From: M3007 sp044224705
GTDB taxonomy: Bacteria; Bacteroidota; Bacteroidia; Chitinophagales; Saprospiraceae
Length of the DNA: 64,000 nt
NCBI GenBank assembly: GCA_044224705.1
Contig: JBGAJY010000002.1
Coordinates: forward strand, 13,818-77,817
Direction of reading: 5' to 3'
Part shown: positions 18,826 to 27,180 of the stretch, piece by piece
Position numbering within the stretch: position 1 is the stretch's first letter
Layout of the letters: each line of letters opens with the position of its first letter
Made by a program: the position numbers and the translations under genes
The notes under the pieces: generated by a model
Databases searched by the model: none
What the model was told of the DNA's origin: nothing
What the model saw: only the letters and a program-made list of their open reading frames with translations

Positions 18826-18908
18826 GTAATGAGCGATGAGTTATGAGTGATGAGCGATAGTTGTAAACAGTGGCAAACTCATCGCTCATCACTCATCGCT
18901 CATCACTT
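18826..18908. repeat. Heptamer-built inverted repeat overlapping the gcdH stop codon
   Basis: The right arm (about 18878-18908) reads on the minus strand as AGYGATG heptamers beginning at the gcdH TGA stop (18903-18905). The left arm (18826-18860) holds the complementary-sense copies GAGCGATGAG and GAGTGATGAGCGAT. The spacer is about 17 nt. It can fold as a long hairpin at the 3' end of the gcdH-like transcript. Confidence 0.8.
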
Positions 18909-20123
18909 AAACGCATCCAGCCCCGTCACGTCCATGCCCGTGATGAGCAGGTGGATGTCGTGGGTACCTTCGTAGGTCAGTACCGTTTCGAGGTTCATCA
19001 TGTGGCGCATGATAGGGTACTCGTTGGTGATGCCCATGCCACCGTGGATCTGGCGGGCTTCGCGGGCCACTTCGAGGGCCATGTGGACGTTGTTGCGTTT
19101 GGCCATGGAGATTTGGCCGGGTGTGGCTTTACCTGCGTTGGCCAGGGTGCCGAGGCGCCAGGCGAGCAACTGGGCTTTGGTGATCTCGGTGATCATTTCG
19201 GCCAGTTTTTTCTGCGTCAGCTGGAATCCGCCGATGGGGCGGCCAAACTGCACGCGTTCTTTCGAATAGCGCAGGGCGGAGTCGTAGCAATCGAGTGCGG
19301 CGCCGATGACGCCCCAGGCGATGCCGTAACGGGCTTTGGAGAGGCAGCTGAGCGGGCCTTTCATGCCGACCACGCCGGGCAGCACGTTCTTTTTGGGCAC
19401 GCGCACGTCTTCGAACACCAGTTCGCCGGTGATGGAGGCGCGCAGGCTCCATTTGCCGTGGATTTCGGGGGCGGTGAAGCCTTTCATGCCTTTTTCCACG
19501 ATCATACCGATCACTTTGCCGTCTTCGCGTTTGGCCCAGACAACCGCTATGTCGGCCACGGGGGAGTTGGTGATCCACATTTTGGCGCCGTTGAGGATGT
19601 AGGCGTCGCCGTCGTCCCTGACGTTGGTGACCATGCCGCTGGGGTTGGAGCCGTGGTCGGGTTCGGTGAGGCCGAAGCAGCCGATGAATTCGCCGCTGGC
19701 CAGTTTGGGCAGGTAGTGGCGGCGCTGTTCTTCGGAGCCGAATTTGTAGATCGGGTACATGACCAGCGAGCCCTGGACCGAGGCCATGGAGCGCACGCCG
19801 GAGTCGCCGCGTTCGAGTTCCTGCATGATGACGCCGTAGGCGATCTCGTCCATGCCGCCGCAGCCGTATTCGGCCGGGAGCGAGGGTCCGAAGGCGCCGA
19901 TCTCGGCCAGGCCTTTGAACAGCTGGGTGGGGCACTCGGCGCGGTTGGCGTAGTCTTCAATGATGGGACTGACCTCCGATTTTACCCATTCGCGCACGGC
20001 GTCTCGGGCGAGCAGGTGTTCGGAGGAAAGCAGCTCGTCCACACCGTAGTAATCGTGGTGCTGGTAGCGGTCTTCGCGGGCGGTGCGAGGGCTATTTGTG
20101 GTGGCGGAACCGTTGGTTTGCAT
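18903..20123 (-). CDS. gcdH: Acyl-CoA dehydrogenase, glutaryl-CoA dehydrogenase-like
   Basis: 406 residues with the full acyl-CoA dehydrogenase fold. FAD/substrate signatures include FGLTEPDHGSNPSG and WITNSPVADIAVVWAK. The catalytic base is Glu385 in TYEGTHDIH, the position used by glutaryl-CoA dehydrogenases, and ARYGIAWGVIGAA also fits that subfamily. Expected reaction: oxidative decarboxylation of glutaryl-CoA to crotonyl-CoA in lysine/tryptophan degradation, with electrons to ETF. No partner enzymes are adjacent, although a RidA-family protein of possible kynurenine-pathway type lies 10 kb away. ATG start at 20123, with a perfect -7 box upstream. Confidence 0.85.
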   Translation of the reverse strand: MQTNGSATTNSPRTAREDRYQHHDYYGVDELLSSEHLLARDAVREWVKSEVSPIIEDYANRAECPTQLFKGLAEIGAFGPSLPAEYGCGGMDEIAYGVIMQELERGDSGVRSMASVQGSLVMYPIYKFGSEEQRRHYLPKLASGEFIGCFGLTEPDHGSNPSGMVTNVRDDGDAYILNGAKMWITNSPVADIAVVWAKREDGKVIGMIVEKGMKGFTAPEIHGKWSLRASITGELVFEDVRVPKKNVLPGVVGMKGPLSCLSKARYGIAWGVIGAALDCYDSALRYSKERVQFGRPIGGFQLTQKKLAEMITEITKAQLLAWRLGTLANAGKATPGQISMAKRNNVHMALEVAREARQIHGGMGITNEYPIMRHMMNLETVLTYEGTHDIHLLITGMDVTGLDAFK

Positions 20124-20161
20124 GATTTTTCCCGGAGATTTTAGTTAGGAAAATTTTTCTG

Positions 20162-20169
20162 CAAAGGTA
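20162..20169 (-). promoter_or_regulatory. Bacteroidota -7 box upstream of gcdH
   Basis: The minus strand reads TACCTTTG, an exact TAnnTTTG, 38 nt before the gcdH ATG. I see no convincing -33 TTTG at the usual spacing. Confidence 0.6.
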
Positions 20170-20289
20170 TGCAAAGTTTCCACCTGCCGACAGCCTGCGG
20201 GTAAGAAAGAGGGAGATTGACAGAATTAAATTTTTAAAATCAGGGATGGATTCTGCAATTAGTAGAATGATATTTGGAAAACGTGACTA

Positions 20290-20346
20290 AACACGGAGAC
20301 ACAGAGACACAGAGTTAAAACAAAATCACTCCGTGTCTCCGTGTTT
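20290..20346. repeat. Inverted repeat of 8-bp ACACGGAG/ACACAGAG units
   Basis: The left arm (20290-20314) is ACACGGAG followed by two ACACAGAG units; the right arm (20329-20346) is the complement, CTCCGTGTCTCCGTGTTT. The 14-nt loop is AT-rich. It lies 20 nt beyond the methyltransferase-fusion stop. The same units build the element at 29857-29937. Confidence 0.8.
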
Positions 20347-20365
20347 AATCACACCAGGCTCACCC

Positions 20366-21856
20366 TCACTTCTCGCACATCGCAAACAAATTCACCCCTT
20401 CCGCCTCGAAACGAATCTCGGAGCAAGGCTTGGCAAAGCGCGAGTTTTCGTACAGCCGGTCCATGTCCTCTTCGGAGCGGTGCAGCAGGCGCCAGTCGAG
20501 TACGTAATCCATGAACGCTTTGGAGGGGTTGGACGGGTGGAAATTGCCGAGCACCAGCCGGCCGCCGGGCCGCAGGATCTGGTGGGCGTAATCGGCCAGT
20601 TTGACGACCAGCTGGTCGTTGAAATAATCGATCAGGCCGATGGAGTACACGAGGTCCTGCGGCGGCAAATTGAGCTGGCGGCGGCCCAGGGCGAGGTAGA
20701 TCAGGTTTTCCTGGTGCAGGTCGATGGGCAGTTTGCAGGGGAAGCGCTCCATTTCGTCCATCACATGGGCCAGGGCCTTGAGGTCGATGTCGATGAGGGT
20801 GGCTTTGAGGCGGCTGGGGTCTTCGAGTTGTTCGTACACGTCGAACAGTTCGCGGGCGGGGCCGCAGGCGAAGATCGTGACGCGCAGGGGCTCGCCTTCC
20901 GGCGCGGCGTCGAGGGCGCGCAGGATTTCTTCGCGCAGCAGTCCGCGGCGGTTTTTGACGGCTTTGACGGCCGGGGCTTCGAGCGCCAGGCGGTCGAGCA
21001 GTTCGCCGGTGCGGCCGTTGCCGATGGCGCGGTCGTCGTACACGTTGGCGATAGTGAGGTAGTCGCCGGCGTAGCCGCGGGGTTTCACGTAGGAGCGCTG
21101 CAGGAAATTGGACATGAGCACGTAGGGCGCCATTTCCTGTTGTACGCGGTAGCCGAGGGCGTCTTTTTCCTGCGGGGTGCCGGGCGCATCGTCGCCGAGG
21201 TGTTCCTGTATGGCGTTTACCGCGGTGGAAAACGCTTCGGCTACGGCGGCGGCATTTTCCCGGAACTCCGTTTCCTGGCGCTTGATTTCCAGTTCGTTGG
21301 AACGAAACATGGCGGCTTTGAAATCGTCGAGGGCGCGGTGCAGCGGCGCGTGGGCGGCGGGGTTTTGCGGGTCGGGCGCTCCGGCCTGCTGAAGCGAGTT
21401 CAATTTGCCCGTGAGGGAGCGCAGGCGGCCGGAGAGGCTGTTCAGCAAGGCGCCGTTGAACTCGGCCCTGAAACCCTGGTCGCGGTCCATTTTTTCCTGT
21501 AAAATGCCGAACGGCAGCGTGAGGAGCATACAGCGCTCCACGGCTTTGACGCTGGCGGAAGCCGGCAGCCGTTCGATGAACGACATTTCCCCGATGATCT
21601 GGCCGGGGCCGATGCTGGCGATCACCTGCCGCGGGTTGTCGGGATGGAATACCCGCATGACCCCTTCAATAAGGATGGAGATATGGCCGATGTCCTGGCC
21701 TTCTTCCACGAGCAGGGCGCCGGCGGGTAGTTCGAGTTCGCGGGATGCATCGAGTATCCAGTCGCGGTGCGTGTCGCTGAGGGTGAAAAGCAGGTCGTAA
21801 GCGTTGGAGGGAAGCGGGGCGGGGCGCGAAGGGGCGGCAGACAAGATTGCACTCAT
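20366..21856 (-). CDS. Cyclic-nucleotide-binding-domain / class I methyltransferase fusion
   Basis: 496 residues from the ATG at 21856; an upstream extension to 21961 is in frame but looks non-coding. A cNMP-binding-type beta roll covers about 20-140 (HISILIEGVMRVF, GPGQIIGEMSFIERLPASAS). In the phosphate-binding cassette the usual Arg before the Ala/Ser/Thr pair is replaced (LPASAS), so cAMP/cGMP may not be the ligand. After a helical linker, about 300-480 is a Rossmann methyltransferase (VTIFACGPARELFDVYE, ATLIDID, ILRPGGRLVLGNFHPS). It resembles proteins annotated as 3-hydroxypalmitate methyl ester (EF) biosynthesis methyltransferases, a recollection not verified here. The substrate is unknown. 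Confidence 0.8.
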   Translation of the reverse strand: MSAILSAAPSRPAPLPSNAYDLLFTLSDTHRDWILDASRELELPAGALLVEEGQDIGHISILIEGVMRVFHPDNPRQVIASIGPGQIIGEMSFIERLPASASVKAVERCMLLTLPFGILQEKMDRDQGFRAEFNGALLNSLSGRLRSLTGKLNSLQQAGAPDPQNPAAHAPLHRALDDFKAAMFRSNELEIKRQETEFRENAAAVAEAFSTAVNAIQEHLGDDAPGTPQEKDALGYRVQQEMAPYVLMSNFLQRSYVKPRGYAGDYLTIANVYDDRAIGNGRTGELLDRLALEAPAVKAVKNRRGLLREEILRALDAAPEGEPLRVTIFACGPARELFDVYEQLEDPSRLKATLIDIDLKALAHVMDEMERFPCKLPIDLHQENLIYLALGRRQLNLPPQDLVYSIGLIDYFNDQLVVKLADYAHQILRPGGRLVLGNFHPSNPSKAFMDYVLDWRLLHRSEEDMDRLYENSRFAKPCSEIRFEAEGVNLFAMCEK

Positions 21857-22003
21857 GGTTGGGTCGTTTTTTGAGTGCAAAGGAGGCCCGCCAAGCAGGG
21901 GGAGATGGTAAACGCGCGGCCAAAAAGGATAAAAAAAGATAAAATCTCTTGTAATCGTCACTCGTCAATCAAGTCCCACGAACCCCATGCCCCACCACCA
22001 TCT

Positions 22004-22342
22004 CTACCACTGCCATTCTTCCATGCCTTCAAGCGGGTCGGTTTTGACGCTGCGTTTGGTCGCGACGCGTTGTTTCTGGCGTTCGAGCACCAGCCGGGCG
22101 AGGCCCATCGGGGCGGGTTCGGGCGCGCCCGGGTGCAGGGCCGGGCGGATTTTTTCCTCCAGTACGTCGAGGCGGTACAGCAGGCTCATGAGGTATTCGG
22201 GGCGCTGCTCCAGCATTTCGGCGATGCGTTCGGAGAGCAGGGCCAGCAGTTCGTCCTCGGTGAGCGGCGGCGGGGCGTTGTCGAGTTCGAAAGGGCCGCG
22301 GACGAGCGCGGAGGCTTGAAGAAAGGAAGGATCTTCGGTCAT
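22004..22342 (-). CDS. Small hypothetical protein
   Basis: 112 residues, acidic and helical (LTEDELLALLSERIAEMLEQ), followed by a basic C-terminal stretch and ending EEWQW. No signal peptide, membrane helix or known domain is recognised. A perfect -7 box lies only 4 nt before its ATG, supporting a real transcription unit. It precedes the cNMP/methyltransferase fusion on the same strand after a 147-bp gap; linkage is possible but unproven. Confidence 0.6.
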   Translation of the reverse strand: MTEDPSFLQASALVRGPFELDNAPPPLTEDELLALLSERIAEMLEQRPEYLMSLLYRLDVLEEKIRPALHPGAPEPAPMGLARLVLERQKQRVATKRSVKTDPLEGMEEWQW

Positions 22343-22346
22343 GCGG

Positions 22347-22354
22347 CAAAGGTA
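22347..22354 (-). promoter_or_regulatory. -7 box almost abutting a start codon
   Basis: The minus strand reads TACCTTTG with four nucleotides between its last G and the ATG at 22342. If the box works as in other Bacteroidota, transcription would begin at or next to the A of ATG. Confidence 0.55.
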
Positions 22355-22510
22355 CGGCGGGTTTGCACAGGGCGCTCGATGTCAATTTGTGTGACATCGG
22401 GTGAATTTTTAAGCATAAAAATCCGCCGCGGGGCAGCAATTTTGGGGGACTTAATCTTTCACGTTCCCAAAATCGATGTTCTAATGCGATCATTCCTATC
22501 CTCATCCACT

Positions 22511-25500
22511 ATGCTAAGACTCCTGTTCCCCATTTTCCTGCTCTGCGCCACGCTGCTTTCCGCACAAACGACACACCAGATTTCAGTAAAAATGGACGGA
22601 TTCCGGATGCGGCTTCCCCTCGAAGCGCCGCAAGGCGGAACGGCCATCACCCTCCACCATCTCCAACCCGGAGAGGTGTACACGGTCGTCGTGATCGGCG
22701 CGGCAGAAGGCCAGCAAGCGGTTTTCAGCCTCGCTGCCGGCCCTGGGCTGGGCCGTTCCGGCGCCGATTATAAGTTATTGTCCACTCAGGCACTCCGGTT
22801 CAAGGCCACTTCGGAGCAGGCCGATTTTGAGATGAGCGCCCTGTCGCCGCACGGCGAAACCACGATTCCTTTTTTCCTGTCGGTCAAATGCGAAACCTGC
22901 GCCGAGGCCGTCGCGGCCCGGCAGGAGTTCCTGAACCGGCTCGTGCCGCCGATTCAGGCCACTTCGGGCGCCAGCGGACAAGACCTGATCACCAACGTGC
23001 TCATCGGAGGCAACTGCTTCGGCGTCGCCAACGTAACCACCTTCGGTAACGCCCTGTCGCGCGGCACCTTCACCAACGGCGCCAGCAGCATCAACATCCA
23101 GGATGGCATGGTGATGGCTACCGGCCAGACGGATGTGGTGGAAGGCCCCAATACGAGCGGAAGCGCCAACCAGGGCTTTGGCAATAACTCACCCGACGAC
23201 GTCGACCTGAACTGGCTGGCTGCCGGCAACCAATGGGACGTGTCCAAAATTGAGTTCGATTTTACGCCTTCGGCAAACTTTGTGCAGTTCGAATACGTGT
23301 TCGGCTCCGAGGAATACTGCGAATACGTGGGCACGCAGTTCAACGACGTGTTCGGCTTTTTCATCAGCGGCCCCGGCATTACCGGCACCCAGAACCTCGC
23401 GGTGCTCGCCGGCAACACGCCCATTTCGATCAACACCGTCAACTACGTCAACAACTCGAACCAGTACGTCAACAACGATATTTTTTCTTCGCAATGCAGT
23501 TTTCTGCCCGCAGCTAACCTCCCAGATTGCCAGTTGGACGGCTGGACGAAAAAACTCGTGGCCAGCGCCACGCTGATCCCCTGCGCCACCTACCACATCA
23601 AACTGGCTATTGCCGACGTCGGCGACGGCGTGTGGGACTCCGCCGTTTTTCTCAAAGCCAATTCCTTCAATGCCGGAGGCACGGTGTCGGCTGCGCCGGT
23701 GTACGCCAACAACCTGCCCAGCGCCTACGAAAACTGCGGCCAGAGCTACATCAAATTCAGCCGCGGCACCGGCGGCAACAGTCAGCCCCTGGTGATCACT
23801 TTCTCCGTATCCCCGTCGAGTACGGCCACCTCGGGGGTGGACTACACGGCCCTGCCCACGAGCGTGCTGATTCCCGCCGGACAAAATGAGGTGCTCCTCC
23901 CGGTCAACATCCTGCCCGACGGGCTCACGGAAGGCCAGGAAAAAATCATCCTGCTCGTCGACAACCTTTGCTCCTGCACGCAGGGCGTGGTCGAGTTTTT
24001 GATCAATGATAATTCTGTGCTGACGGCTTCCCTGCAAGACGTGGTGAATTGCAACAGCAATAACCCGGTCACCCTGAATCCTTCGATCACGGGCGGCGCC
24101 CAACCGTATTCTTACGCATGGAGTACGGGTGAAACCACTTCCAGTATCATAGCCACGGCATCGGGCGTGTATACCGTGACCGTCACGGACGTGTGCGGAC
24201 AATCCCAAACCGCAACGGCCAATGTGACCATCGGCTCGGCCATTCAGATTACCTCGAACCTGTCGGCCTGCCCCGGCGACGTAGTAATGATCGGCGGCGC
24301 AGGTTACACTGCACCGGACACCGTCGTGGTAAATGTGCCCGGCGCCGGCAACGCCTGCGACACGGTGAAAACCTATTATTTACAACTTTTGCCCACGCCT
24401 ACGCTGAGCGCTACCATACAGTTTTGTCCCGGCAGCTCAGTGACTATCGGCGACTCCACCTATACTTCACCCACCACCGTGACGGCCACTATTTCGGGTC
24501 AAAATGGCGACTGCGACACCCTCGCCACCTACACCCTGGAATTGTTGCCCAATCCGACATGGGCTACAACCATTCAATTCTGCGCCGGCAGTTCGGTGAC
24601 GATCGGCGACTCCACGTACACCCAGCCGACCACCGTGACGGCCATTTTGCCGGGCCAAAACGGCGATTGCGACACGCTCGCCACCTATACCCTGCAATTG
24701 CTGCCGCAAATCACGCGCACCGAAACATTCGATTTCTGCCCCGGAGAATCGGTTACGATCAACGGTACAACTTATACCGAATCGACCACTTTTACCGTCA
24801 ACGTCGATGGCGCCAATGGCGCCTGCGATACGCTGGTGACCTATATCCTCACCAAACTGCCGCAACCGGCCACGAGCACGAGCATCTCCCTGTGTCCAGG
24901 CAACACCGTCAGCCTCGGCGGCACGACCTACACCGCGCCGAATACCGTCACACTGACGCTTCCCGGCGCCAACGGCGCCTGCGACACGATCGCCACCTAC
25001 ATACTCGAATTGCTGCCGCAACCCACGACGTTTGAAACTGTGTATTTCTGCCCCGGTCAGTCCGTGCAGATCAACGGGGTGAATTACACCGCCCCCGGCA
25101 CCGTGGTGGACACCCTCCAAAACCCCGGCGGCGGCTGCGACATCATCGCGACTTACCAGATCGTGTCGCTCACGCCGGCGCCCTCGACGGTCAAAATCAA
25201 CTGCCCGCCTTCCGTAGGCGTCACGATCCCGGCCGGCAATACGGGCGAAGTGGTCACCTACAACGCCCCCACGGCCAGCACCGACTGCGTGTGCCCCGGT
25301 CTGGCGGTCAACATGACCAGCGGACTGGCTTCGGGCAGTTTCTTTCCGGTAGGCACCACCCAGGTTTGCTTCGCCGCTGAGGACAGCTGCGGCAACTCGG
25401 CAGCCTGCTGCTTCTCCGTGACCATCAATGAAACGCCGCCCTGCGACGTCAAGGAGTTCGGCTGTATGCGCTGGGAACTGCTGACGATCACCCAGGACGC

Positions 25501-26128
25501 AGCGCTCAATAAAACCTACCGCATCCGCTTCAAAAACTCCTGCGAAAACAAAATGTCCTACGCGCTGATCCAGTTGCCCAACGGCGTAGTGGCGGTGCAG
25601 CCGCCCGACAACTCGATCTATACGGCCCCGAGCGGCCGGAAGTACCAGGTGCGGAACCCGAACCTGGCGACCTTCTACTCCATCCGTTTCAATACGCTGG
25701 GCGACAGCATCTCCAACGGACTGTCCGATATCTTCAAATACACCCTGCCCCCCACGGCCACGCCGGCGTACATCCACGTGGCGGTCCGGTTGTATCCGAG
25801 GATCTATTACGAAGCGCACCTGAATACGTTTTTCTGCCCGATCGGCATCACGCCCAGTTTCAAACCGGACGGCAGCTACGAGCTCCGGGTGGCGCCGAAC
25901 CCCACGAGCGGAACGGTATCCATCGACCTCTCGGCCTGGGCTGAGCAGCGGGTGCAAATCCGTGTTCTGGACGGCCGCGGCCAAATGGTCAAAATGCTCA
26001 CAACTACTGCAGAGTACGCTCCGCAGCAGCTGGCTTTGCCCGAAAATTTGTCTGACGGATTGTATTTCCTCGAAATACTGCCGGCCGACGGATCAAAACA
26101 GACGGCCAGGTTTGTGGTGCAGCATTGA
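22511..26128 (+). CDS. Choice-of-anchor-L adhesin with Cys-rich repeats, HYR domain and T9SS type-A sorting domain
   Basis: 1205 residues from the ATG at 22511 (MLRLLFPIFLLCATLLSAQ signal peptide); an in-frame ATG at 22484 is possible. A choice-of-anchor-L domain covers about 150-400 (LIGGNCFGVANVTTFGN, FEYVFGSEEYCEYVG, DGVWDSAVFLKANSF). A Calx-beta-like stretch follows (about 410-500), then an Ig-like segment, about six Cys-rich units (about 580-890; CPGSSVTIGDSTYT and GDCDTLATYTLELLP), an HYR-like domain (about 895-975), a further domain, and a sorting domain starting VAPNPTSGTVSIDL and ending RFVVQH. Probably a T9SS-exported surface or released adhesin. It stands alone; convergent with the MscS gene. 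Confidence 0.88.
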   Translation: MLRLLFPIFLLCATLLSAQTTHQISVKMDGFRMRLPLEAPQGGTAITLHHLQPGEVYTVVVIGAAEGQQAVFSLAAGPGLGRSGADYKLLSTQALRFKATSEQADFEMSALSPHGETTIPFFLSVKCETCAEAVAARQEFLNRLVPPIQATSGASGQDLITNVLIGGNCFGVANVTTFGNALSRGTFTNGASSINIQDGMVMATGQTDVVEGPNTSGSANQGFGNNSPDDVDLNWLAAGNQWDVSKIEFDFTPSANFVQFEYVFGSEEYCEYVGTQFNDVFGFFISGPGITGTQNLAVLAGNTPISINTVNYVNNSNQYVNNDIFSSQCSFLPAANLPDCQLDGWTKKLVASATLIPCATYHIKLAIADVGDGVWDSAVFLKANSFNAGGTVSAAPVYANNLPSAYENCGQSYIKFSRGTGGNSQPLVITFSVSPSSTATSGVDYTALPTSVLIPAGQNEVLLPVNILPDGLTEGQEKIILLVDNLCSCTQGVVEFLINDNSVLTASLQDVVNCNSNNPVTLNPSITGGAQPYSYAWSTGETTSSIIATASGVYTVTVTDVCGQSQTATANVTIGSAIQITSNLSACPGDVVMIGGAGYTAPDTVVVNVPGAGNACDTVKTYYLQLLPTPTLSATIQFCPGSSVTIGDSTYTSPTTVTATISGQNGDCDTLATYTLELLPNPTWATTIQFCAGSSVTIGDSTYTQPTTVTAILPGQNGDCDTLATYTLQLLPQITRTETFDFCPGESVTINGTTYTESTTFTVNVDGANGACDTLVTYILTKLPQPATSTSISLCPGNTVSLGGTTYTAPNTVTLTLPGANGACDTIATYILELLPQPTTFETVYFCPGQSVQINGVNYTAPGTVVDTLQNPGGGCDIIATYQIVSLTPAPSTVKINCPPSVGVTIPAGNTGEVVTYNAPTASTDCVCPGLAVNMTSGLASGSFFPVGTTQVCFAAEDSCGNSAACCFSVTINETPPCDVKEFGCMRWELLTITQDAALNKTYRIRFKNSCENKMSYALIQLPNGVVAVQPPDNSIYTAPSGRKYQVRNPNLATFYSIRFNTLGDSISNGLSDIFKYTLPPTATPAYIHVAVRLYPRIYYEAHLNTFFCPIGITPSFKPDGSYELRVAPNPTSGTVSIDLSAWAEQRVQIRVLDGRGQMVKMLTTTAEYAPQQLALPENLSDGLYFLEILPADGSKQTARFVVQH

Positions 26129-26130
26129 TT

Positions 26131-26250
26131 GAAAAAAGGGGTTTATAAAGGTTTATAAGGTTTATAAGGTTTATAAAAGGTGAGGGGATGCTCTCAACCC
26201 TTTTTATAAACCTTATCAACTTTATCAACCCTTATAAACCCCTTTTTTAT
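26131..26250. repeat. Palindromic GGTTTATAA repeat with the shared core, inverted copy
   Basis: The left arm (26131-26180) has four or more GGTTTATAA units after a G-run; the right arm (26198-26250) has complementary units and ends at the MscS stop codon. The core (26169-26212) contains GGGGATGCTCTC, which in reverse complement matches GAGAGCATCC of the 15.4 kb element, with flanking GTTTATAAAAAGG also shared. It fills the whole gap between two convergent genes. Confidence 0.85.
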
Positions 26251-27053
26251 CACACGGACTGTTTCCGCCTTTCCTTAGCCAGTTTGATCCCATTGGCATC
26301 AAACGCCTTTTTCAATTCCTCGTACAGAAAATCCATGGTCTCGTTGTAGTGCTGCCCGGAGGTCCAGCAACCGACGTCGATTTTAATGTCGTCGCGGTTC
26401 ATGCCGCTGAGCTGGACGGTGGAGGGGTGATCGGACAGGGTATGTTTGCAGCGCCCTGCCACCTCTGCCGCGATTTGGCGCAGCGTTTGGAGAGAAGTTT
26501 CTGCATCCACGAGCAGGGAAATCTGGGCCTGCACGGGCGTGTCGTGGCCCATGTTTTCGATGGCGCCCTCGGTCATTTTACCGTTCGGAATGATAATCCG
26601 TTTGCCGTGCTGGGTCAGGAGTATGGTGCTGAAAATCTGTATTTCGGCGACGTGACCCGTCAGACCATTTACCGTGAGCAAATCGCCCACCTTGTAGGGG
26701 CGGAACAGGAGGATCAGCACGCCGCTGGCGAAATTACCCAGGCTGCCCTGCAGCGCCAGGCCTACCGAAAAGGCCAGAGCCGAAAAAATCGCGATGAACG
26801 AGGTCGTTTCCAGTCCGACCATACTGGCCACCACCAGCAAGAGCACCACTTTCAGCCCCACATCGGTCAGGGAAATAAAAAACGGACGCAGGCTGTCGTC
26901 CATCTTCCGCTTGTGCAGGAACGAATCGAAACCGCGGATCAGGCGTTTGATGACCCACATCCCGACGATGAGCAGGGCGAGGGCCATGAGCACGCTCGGG
27001 CCGTAAAGCCAGGCAAAGTCGATCAGTCGGTCGGTGTACGTTTTTGTTTCCAC
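26250..27053 (-). CDS. Small-conductance mechanosensitive channel (MscS family)
   Basis: 267 residues from the GTG at 27053, giving METKTYTDRLIDFAWLYGP, the normal N-terminal length for the family; a GTG at 27140 would add 29 residues unlike the family. Three N-terminal helices are followed by pore helix TM3 and the MscS signature SVGLALQGSLGNFASGVLIL, then the beta domain FRPYKVGDLLTV and the C-terminal alpha/beta region. It releases solutes on hypo-osmotic shock in the inner membrane. A CAAATTTG (7/8 of TAnnTTTG) lies upstream at about 27111. It diverges from the M1 aminopeptidase gene. Confidence 0.92.
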   Translation of the reverse strand: METKTYTDRLIDFAWLYGPSVLMALALLIVGMWVIKRLIRGFDSFLHKRKMDDSLRPFFISLTDVGLKVVLLLVVASMVGLETTSFIAIFSALAFSVGLALQGSLGNFASGVLILLFRPYKVGDLLTVNGLTGHVAEIQIFSTILLTQHGKRIIIPNGKMTEGAIENMGHDTPVQAQISLLVDAETSLQTLRQIAAEVAGRCKHTLSDHPSTVQLSGMNRDDIKIDVGCWTSGQHYNETMDFLYEELKKAFDANGIKLAKERRKQSV

Positions 27054-27180
27054 AGGCGTTTGTTTTGCGTTGAAAAAATCCCGGAACGGCCTATTAGCCG
27101 AAAATCGGGGCAAATTTGAGAAAACCAGACTGGCAAACACACATTTTTGCGCCGGTGTTGACCGTAAATTTCACGATATA

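Noticed and set aside
24467..25984. 505-codon open frame antisense to the anchor-L adhesin
   Set aside because: Same reasoning: a shadow of repeated sense codons with no start context or domain.
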